Source: Trematomus loennbergii
Taxonomy: Eukaryota; Chordata; Actinopteri; Perciformes; Nototheniidae
Reading direction: 5' to 3'
DNA length: 64,000 nucleotides
NCBI GenBank assembly: GCA_012861695.1
Contig: JAAOOA010000028.1
Coordinates: 7,790,470-7,854,469, forward strand
Each line of letters opens with the position of its first letter. The stretch's first letter is position 1. The position numbers were made by a program, and so were the translations under genes. Under the pieces are notes generated by a model, which worked only from the letters and a program-made list of their open reading frames with translations, was not told where the DNA came from and ran no database searches. Shown here piece by piece: positions 56,796 through 64,000 of this stretch.

Positions 56796-59053
56796 GACGA
56801 CAAAATAAAGTAACTTTAAGCAACAGCTGCAGTTTATGCATGTGTCAAAACAACGTAGTCTAATAGTATCTATTTAATTAACCCATCTTTGTGCAATAGC
56901 GCTTTACCGGTGTTTGCTAACTCACTGGTTTGCAAACTTACTAACAGCACTGTGTTGCTCAATCCAGAGAGGGGTGTGTTTGATTATTCAACAGCATGGT
57001 CCGGACGCAGCGTGTGTGTGGGAGAGAGAGAGATAGTGAGAGAGTTAGTTTTAAAATGGTATTATATTGAATTGTTATTTTATGTAGTTATCATTTATTT
57101 TAGTCCATATCTATATTTTACGATAGCTTTTCATTTTCATTTATTAAATTGTGTATTGTCTTAAAATGTTGAATTGTTTTTATCTTTTCAGTTGTTTCAG
57201 TTGTTTTGTCTTATTTTCTGCTTGTACACTTTGTACTTTCACTCCATTACATTTAGAGAGGGACTTTTATTTATTTTCTTTCACTAAATTACAAAATGTA
57301 TCTGACAGCTTTAATTTCACTACTACTTACTGTTAAACAATGTAATATTTAAAATGTATTTAACATCACTTGAGTTGTGTTGTGTTTGTACTTTACTTTG
57401 AATACTTTAAGTCCAGAAACATTGCCTACGAAATATTAAAAGTAACAGAAAATGACTATGCTCAAGTAATATCAAGTATATGTCAAATTAGCTATACTTA
57501 CGCCAGTTACATATATCTCTCATCATAATGAGTACCTTTACCTGTTATATTTTGTTTTTCCTGATTATGCTTTTGCACTTTTACTTAGTAAAAAGCAAGT
57601 TAAAACAGTATGTTCACACTGTGGTACTGGTAAATAGATACAGACTTCATCAAACTAATAAAACTACAATTTATCTGCTAAAACTATGACCAAGGCTAGT
57701 TGCTGTTTCTGGAGCTACATGACAACACTCCCATAGACTTAAAACGTGATTTTATTACAGCAAATCCATCCGAATCTCAACATCTTTCAAATAGCAGGTT
57801 AAACATACAAAAAGCTCACTTACTGTAACATACCTTGTTTTTTATTAAATATGTAAAAAGCAGGTCAAGTTATTCACAAATAAAATGCAAACATGCAACA
57901 CGTTTTTTGGGGAATGCATCATGAGTGGGACATGAAAAAAAAACATTTACCATTCATTAATTTTTGACAGTACATGTTTACATTCCTTTTCCTTTACACA
58001 ATAATATATAACTAAAGCATTATGGTGCACTGCCCAGTTCAATATTAGTTAATGAAATATTAAGAAAGGGTATACAATGTACTTACTGGAATATAGCATG
58101 GCAAATTGCTCAGTGAACAGACTCTCCCTAAGACCTGTGGTTAAAAAAAAATCTGAAATCTGAACAGACCACAAGGTCCAGCCGAGGTTCGAAACTTAAA
58201 AAATGCATCATAATAAGACTAATCCACAATAACGTTTTCTTCCTTCTCTACGTTTATGGCATACCAAGTTAACTATCACCAAACCAACGTGTATGGCGTG
58301 AATAAAACAATTTTGAGCACACTGATTATCTGAAATGTGGCAATATGTGAGGATAATTGACAGTCATAAGATGGCGTTACTACATTTTATTCACAATTCT
58401 TAAATTGTATTGTCCTCCTTCACGAGGATGCAATGCAGAATCTCACACTATTCCTAAGGCTTAATACAAATAATAATAATAAATATGGTGAGGGTCTATG
58501 GACAGATTGTCCAATATAGAGTCAAATGTCAGTGCAACATATGGAAGGAGGTTAAATAAGAGCTACTATGAGCCCTTTTAGGGCTTTGCTTATTGCATTC
58601 ATGTGGTTAATATTGTTGATATGCAAAATAAAAAACGAAATGTAAAGACAAAAAGGACAGAAGCTGGGAAGTTAACACTTGCACTGACAGGTAACAGTTA
58701 CCTGTCTAAGATTCAGCATTTTACCACGAGCACTGTAGGATTTGAATTGCTTTTCCACACACAGAGTCCTCAGGAAACTTCTGTGATGGTCTGAGCTCGT
58801 TCTGCTGGTGGAGGTCGTCACCAACAACCTGCCACAGCAGTTCACCAAAAGTCACAAAAAACATCGAACAGTGAGCAGAAGGATACAAAAAAATAAAAAA
58901 ACTGTGATGGTGCTTCTATTCAGGAAGTTGCTTCATGTGCTCAAGTCTTGGAGAGAACAAAAAAGATAAACCATGAGGAGAAAATGGAAATCCTTTAACA
59001 GTTCTCACATATTAAAAAAGGAGGGATGTAACTGATGGGAGGAGCGATGGCGG
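56796..59053 (-). other. spidr upstream region and mapre2 3' flank
   Basis: The first spidr exon codes for only MSSRK, so the promoter should lie just above 56795; no clear TATA or CCAAT box stands out. The right part must hold the mapre2 3' UTR. Minus-strand AATAAA words occur near 57751-57756, 57841-57846 and 58386-58391; I cannot tell which is used. No other gene is visible. Confidence 0.55.
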
Positions 59054-62000
59054 TCAGTATTCATCCTGCTCCTCCTTCTGATCATCTGGCGCCTCCTCGT
59101 GGGCTCGCTGGTCCACTTCCTGTCCGTCAGCCTCGGCCAGCTCTGCTCCCTCCTAAAAAAAGAAAAAAGCGGGGGGGGAACAGAGAAAGCTTAATACCGG
59201 TGTTACTGAATTACAGAGGTGGGAGTAAGTCATACATGTGCAAGTCATGAGTAAGTCTCAAGTCTTAACATACAAGTCTCAAGCAAGTCCCAAGTCACTG
59301 TGGTGAGAGTCAAGCAAGTCAAGTCATTGCTCAGGTCAAGCAAGTCACAAGTCAAGTCATACGAAATTCTGATGAATAATCCCAGTTTCCGCATTTAAAT
59401 CAGTTAAAATATTGTGGTTATGAAAAGTTTAGTTTTATTTTCAACATAAACAGCAATGGAGAGTGGGGCTCTGAAATTATAACCCTAGTTCTAAAGGGCT
59501 CTAAAGTGAAAACAGGAGTACAACAAACATTTAACATCAAAATGTTAAGCCTCCTGCCATGGCTCCCCTTCAGCAGGGTCACAGCATTTCTCCATGGTCT
59601 GTCTAAGGTGCTCCCATATGACACTGCCTCATTGTTTTCCTAACTGTGTCTGTGCACAAAGAAATATTGCATCAAAGCCAATACAACGGAATAGTGTATG
59701 TAACAGGGCGTGTGATGTGTGTGTGTGTGTGTGTGGTGTGTGTGTGTGTGTGTGTGTGTGTGCAGACAGTGCAACATTAAGCATAAACACATTTCTTTCA
59801 TTTGGGAACACCCACATACAGTATACATATGGAGTTTGCCAGATGTGTGTAAATTACTGTTCATGGTAATTTGAAAACAAATGCCGTTGTCGGACACACA
59901 AAACACACCGAACACACACACACATAGCAGAGCACAAACACACACACATCATGCGCCTTGGTGACCGGACATCTCCTTCATAAAACGATTAATAGGGGGA
60001 ATAACCGGGCAGTTCGATGTGTGTAGAAGTGTGTGTGTGTGTAGTGGTGTGTGTGGTTAAAACGAAGCAGCCTGCGGTCGCTCTTTAGCTGTTCTAATGA
60101 AAGTAAACACAGTGAAGGCGTTGTGTAAAAGGCACAGCTCTTTGCGCGCTGGTGCTGCACTTCTCAGAGGCGGAGTTACACGTCCCGCTGCCTCCTGGTG
60201 CTGTAGCGATTTCATGAAGTGAATGAGAGTCCGAGTTCGAAATATATCTAAAATAATAATGCCACTTCCCAACATAAACATTACAGTCTGCAATGAAACT
60301 TTTTTTTTTTCTTTCATTGCCCTTTAGGGGCTCCGTACAATACAAAAACAAATGCAAATGTTTCATTTTAAAAAGTAAAGTCCTTTCGAGTCATCTGTCT
60401 CAAGTCAAGTCTCAAGTCATGAATACCAAGTCAAAGTCAAGTCAAGTCTTTTATCAATATTAGTCAAGCAAGTCTCAAGTCCAAAATGATGCGACTCGAT
60501 CATGTGACTCGAGTCCCCCCCTCTGCTGAATTATGCTCATGATGTCTAACATGTGATTTCTAACAAAGACTTCTTATCTCTTTTAACCACACACTAACAT
60601 TCACATGATTTAACCACCAGGAAAAATGGCCCTGGTATTCTTTCTCCGCTGCAAAATCTTATAAAAGTCAGTGAAAATGAAAGCTTCCTGAATCCTGTTC
60701 AGATCTATCAAAGGTCTCCGACTGACCTGCTCGTCAGTAGAGTAGAGGACCTCCATTAGTCGATCCACAAACGGGGCGTTTTCTTCTCCCTGGTCCTGGC
60801 ACAGCAGCTCCACCTCTCGCAGCTTGCTGAAGTAGTAATCCCTCTCCTTCTCCACTCCTTCCAGTGCCGATTTTAATGTGTTCATCTACAACAAAAACAT
60901 TTCACATTCTTTTTTAGCATCAATATAAAAACACACACAATGTTGATGAGAGGCAGAAGGCAACAGGTAAGCTGATACTAAATCAACTAGATCTGCATTT
61001 CATTCTGATAAACGTTTGCATATTGAAAACTTAGATAAAAACACTAGTTTATAATTACCTATCATTAAAATGCATTATTTATTTTTTCAATGCTAATTCA
61101 GGTGATAATTCTCTGTAAGTTAATCAATACAATTGAACCCTTTGTACATTGTACAACCTTACATGTTACATTGTTTTTGTAAAAAAACAAAAACATGATA
61201 CAAGTTGTCTCAAATGGCAAGTCACATGTAACCAGAGTAGTCAATTTAATCAACTGTACCACTATCTTATTATTGTTTTTAAAAATGTGTCCTAGTGAGA
61301 TAATAGTAAAGCAACTCCCTCATGAAGCACATAATCCATTAAACAAGGTATAAAACAAATAGGTAACATCCATATTTTTTTTTAAATCATAAAAAAGTTA
61401 ACAAATGGTTTAAATAAAATCCAACAGTAAAGAACAGTGTAGATAAGACCAAAGCGCCTGTATAGAAATGAGCAGCAACATTTAATGACACAGTTGATAG
61501 TCCGCCTTATTGCACATTTATTTAACCTGCCAAGTGGCCAGCAGAGGACAACTTAAAGATAAGGGCTGGATGTTCTACACTTAATGCCTCTTCGTATTTT
61601 GTGAGAAGGAAGTTTATTAAAAAAGATAATTAGGGTGAGAAGGGTCCTTTAGTGTCTTATTTTTTAGTCTTTTAAATGTTCTCCTCTCCTGATCACATCC
61701 AATCATTTGAAAACAAAAAGAGTTTGGGGATCTGAGTGTTGGTTTCCAGTCTCACAATGGTTGTGAAATTGATGTCTAACTATCAGAATTAAGCTTTACA
61801 TAAACATACCTGCTCGGTAAGATGTGTGACCTGTGCTTCCAGTTCTTTCTCTCCTTTGGCAGGAGTCGATGTTGCCACAGCAGGGATCTTTTTGGCTGAC
61901 GAGGGTCGGGATGTTGGTGTGGAGGACTTGGGGGTTGTTGAACTCGACCTTGACGCTCCTACAGCAGACAAAAGTTTTTTTTTTTTTAATCAGAAAGAGA

Positions 62001-63572
62001 AAACCAGCAACACAAAAGTAACTAAGTCAATTACACATTGTGTCTTGTCTGACCTTGGAAGAACATAATAATCAAAATACTACAGGTCAGGTACATAAAT
62101 ATGAAAACATGCCCCTTTGTCTGCAAACATTTAACATATAGTTGCATAGATGAATATGTGCATTTGAAGCTTACCTGCAGTAGGGGAGCTGGCTGCATGG
62201 AGGGACTTCTTTGGCAGGTTGAAGATCTGCTCACCGGGGTCAGGGGGGGGAGGGCATCCTGACCCTGTCTGGCTGCAACTGGGTCGTATTCTTTGCCGTC
62301 GTAATTGGCATCGAAGAACTTCTTAAACCACTGGACGAAATCAAGGTTGTCCTGAAATCTGCCTTTGACCAATTTCTCCACAGGAATAATCTGAATCAAA
62401 GGGGGAAGGAAAATACGAACTGATGTAATTTACTGAAAACACAAAGTGTGGAGAAAAGATTGAAAGGAGAACGTTTAGGAGGACTCACCTTATCCACATT
62501 CATCCGTTTGAAGGATGCCTGCAACAGTTTGAAGTTGTGAATGTACTCGTGCTCCAATTTAGCTTGGAACTTGACCTTCTTAAGACTGATGCAGCCAGGG
62601 AAGAGCAGATCCATGAACTGGCAGTAGGCAGCTCCTAGAGATGGAAGAAAATGTTGGTTGATTACATAATCCCTCGGCTTGAAAATTAGAAGACTAGAGT
62701 CCAGATATAGGCCAGGATTCATCGCGCCTGCCTTTGCACGACAAAAATCCACTCGGATAAAAGGGGAAAAAAACGGGAGCCTTTTCTATCAATGACCCCG
62801 TTTCCTTAAAAATAAAAATATGAATTAAAGTTGGGTTGATTTCCGACTCTGCGTGTCAGGTCTTGTGTACAACCTTAAACCAGTTTGATTTTATGCTACC
62901 CAACAAAAAAAATAGCTTACATCAGCAACCGGTACCATGGCGTCACAACGATTGGCTTAATATCAAACTAGTTCAGACATTTCTACACTGGCCCAACCCT
63001 ACTATTAGTGTATAATCTTGGTAACATGGCTAACAGTAGCAGAAGCCTAGTTAAAGCTTTATCTGCTTTAAAAAGAGGTCACCAGCTTACCCATGAGATA
63101 CAACACACACAACCCCAACAAGAGAGCACATAAGAGGTAATCTACATCAATCAAGTAGCTTAAACCTAAAGAAAAGGGGTGCTTCTGTTGTGTTTCTGTA
63201 GGCAGAGACTGATTGAAATTGGATTACTTGGTAACAGCATGAGAACACAGCAGGCTACAAGTTTATTTATAGACTCTACCAGAATGCTTCCACAGGTTGC
63301 TTTAAGTGCCAGCTTACACGGATTCATTTGAACCATGTGCTCTACAGGAAAAGATGCTAAACATGCAAGCGATCTCAAAACAGCTTCTTTGACACGTGCA
63401 GCAGAGGGAAGAGGATAGAGAGAAGTGTGTGATTGTGTAATTACCTGAGGAGAGCTGCTCCACTTTCGTATAGTTTAGGCAGAACATGTCGTTAATCCAG
63501 GCAGTGATGTCATGCCTGCTCATAGTCTCCTGGGTTATTGAGGTAGAATATACGTTGACCGCCATCCCCCAA
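59054..63572 (-). CDS. mapre2: Microtubule-associated protein RP/EB family member 2 (EB2), 5' end missing
   Basis: EB2 tracks growing microtubule plus ends. Exons (minus): 63445-63572, 62489-62634, 62175-62390, 61810-61958, 60727-60885, 59054-59152. The first begins mid-codon with [21 protein letters not shown]2, unlike EB1 and EB3, has residues before this methionine, so an upstream exon lies past the right edge; ATG at 63563-63565 may also serve a short isoform. Calponin-homology domain: [52 protein letters not shown]. Then a Ser/Thr/Pro/Lys linker (SRPSSAKK), EB coiled coil [20 protein letters not shown] and an acidic tail ending QDEY for CAP-Gly partners. [10 protein letters not shown] and FKRMNVDK are EB2-specific. 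One base seems missing at 62243-62250. Confidence 0.96.
59214..60525. mobile_element. hAT-type non-autonomous transposon, 1.3 kb, in the last mapre2 intron
   Basis: Begins CAGAGGTGGG and ends CCCCCCCTCTG, flanked by a perfect 8-bp duplication CTGAATTA (59206-59213 and 60526-60533). Both subterminal regions (59225-59365 and 60375-60515) are dense in AAGTC/CAAGTC words, as expected of transposase-binding repeats. The centre holds TG/CA stretches (59717-59762 and around 59915-60050) and no transposase. Confidence 0.88.
59717..59762. repeat. (TG)n microsatellite inside a hAT element
   Basis: About 46 bases of TG with one phase break. Confidence 0.9.
60886..61809 (-). other. mapre2 intron
   Basis: AT-rich, 0.9 kb; nothing recognised in it. 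Confidence 0.7.
62243..62250 (-). other. mapre2: Apparent one-base deletion in mapre2 (C8 run)
   Basis: Exon 62175-62390 is 216 bases where phases need 217. Up to [18 protein letters not shown] the frame is right; the conserved [14 protein letters not shown] follows one base out of step. The switch lies in a C8 run; C9 would encode the human-like PPPDPGEQ. Confidence 0.9.
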
Positions 63573-64000
63573 CTGCAAAAGAGAAACAACAACACTTAGC
63601 ATCAAATATGCCTTTTACTCATGACTTAAATGAGTTATTACCAACATTTTTGCTGATGATTTTCTGCAGATCGTTTAATCAATTGTATATTCACAGACTT
63701 TAATGATACAATAATTAACTACACAACCAATCATGCACTGCATTATGGTAGAAATGTGTCAGTAGGTCCCTTTTATTGCTTACTTTGGATCTCTTAATTT
63801 TCAGTCAATTAAAATAGCATTCTGCATATTTTGTGAACATTTTTAGCATCACCTTTGCCATCTAGGTTTTAAGAGTCCTTGTAGGCCCTCTTTGAATTTG
63901 AGCCTTTAATCTGATTTTACCTTCATGCTAAAGAGAAGCCGTACCAAAATTGGATTAGTCGGGATGTTATTTGACTTGCTTGCTTCCAGGGAACCTGTCC
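63573..64000 (-). other. mapre2 intron, continues past the window
   Basis: Sequence upstream of the WGMAVNV exon; nothing recognised. The exon coding for the EB2 N-terminal extension was not found here. Confidence 0.6.

Overview
The window is vertebrate nuclear DNA, most likely from a ray-finned (teleost) fish. It has many-exon genes with GT-AG introns, long (CA)n, (TG)n and (TA)n microsatellites, hAT and other inverted-repeat DNA transposons, and an L2-clade LINE 3' end. I cannot name the species. Protein-level matches below rest on remembered human family sequences, not on a database search.

Layout, left to right. ube2v2 (minus strand) contributes its first two coding exons (110-3455) and then runs off the left edge. 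mcm4 (minus, 5317-12705, 16 coding exons plus an untranslated first exon ending at 13669) is complete, intact and predicts 861 residues. A 2.5-kb gap without genes separates it from cebpd (plus, 16560-17435), a single-exon gene with a CRE and E-boxes upstream. spidr (minus, 18239-56795, 20 coding exons) converges on cebpd and fills 38 kb; its large introns carry nearly all the mobile and tandem repeats. mapre2 (minus, 59054-63572) follows in the same direction; its 5' exon(s) lie beyond the right edge.

Read on the opposite strand, the order spidr-cebpd-mcm4-ube2v2 matches human 8q11 in order and orientation, except that PRKDC, which in human lies between CEBPD and MCM4, is absent. mapre2 is not part of the human block. 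The neighbourhood has a genome-maintenance flavour: MCM4 is a helicase subunit, SPIDR a recombination scaffold and UBE2V2 a partner in K63 ubiquitination of PCNA. C/EBP-delta is a stress transcription factor and EB2 a microtubule plus-end protein. This clustering is ancestral synteny, not an operon.

Most notable observations: (1) the spidr coding sequence is shifted by one missing base in three different exons, and the highly conserved mapre2 by one missing base in a C8 run, although splice sites and phases otherwise fit perfectly; assembly errors in C/G runs are likely, but a decaying spidr allele is possible. (2) A spidr intron holds five RFX X-box-like palindromes spaced 146-148 bp apart in an A-B-C-A-B higher-order array, inside a possible element bounded by short inverted repeats. 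(3) A nested transposon stack lies at 50.6-53.6 kb. (4) Two hAT elements have perfect 8-bp target duplications.
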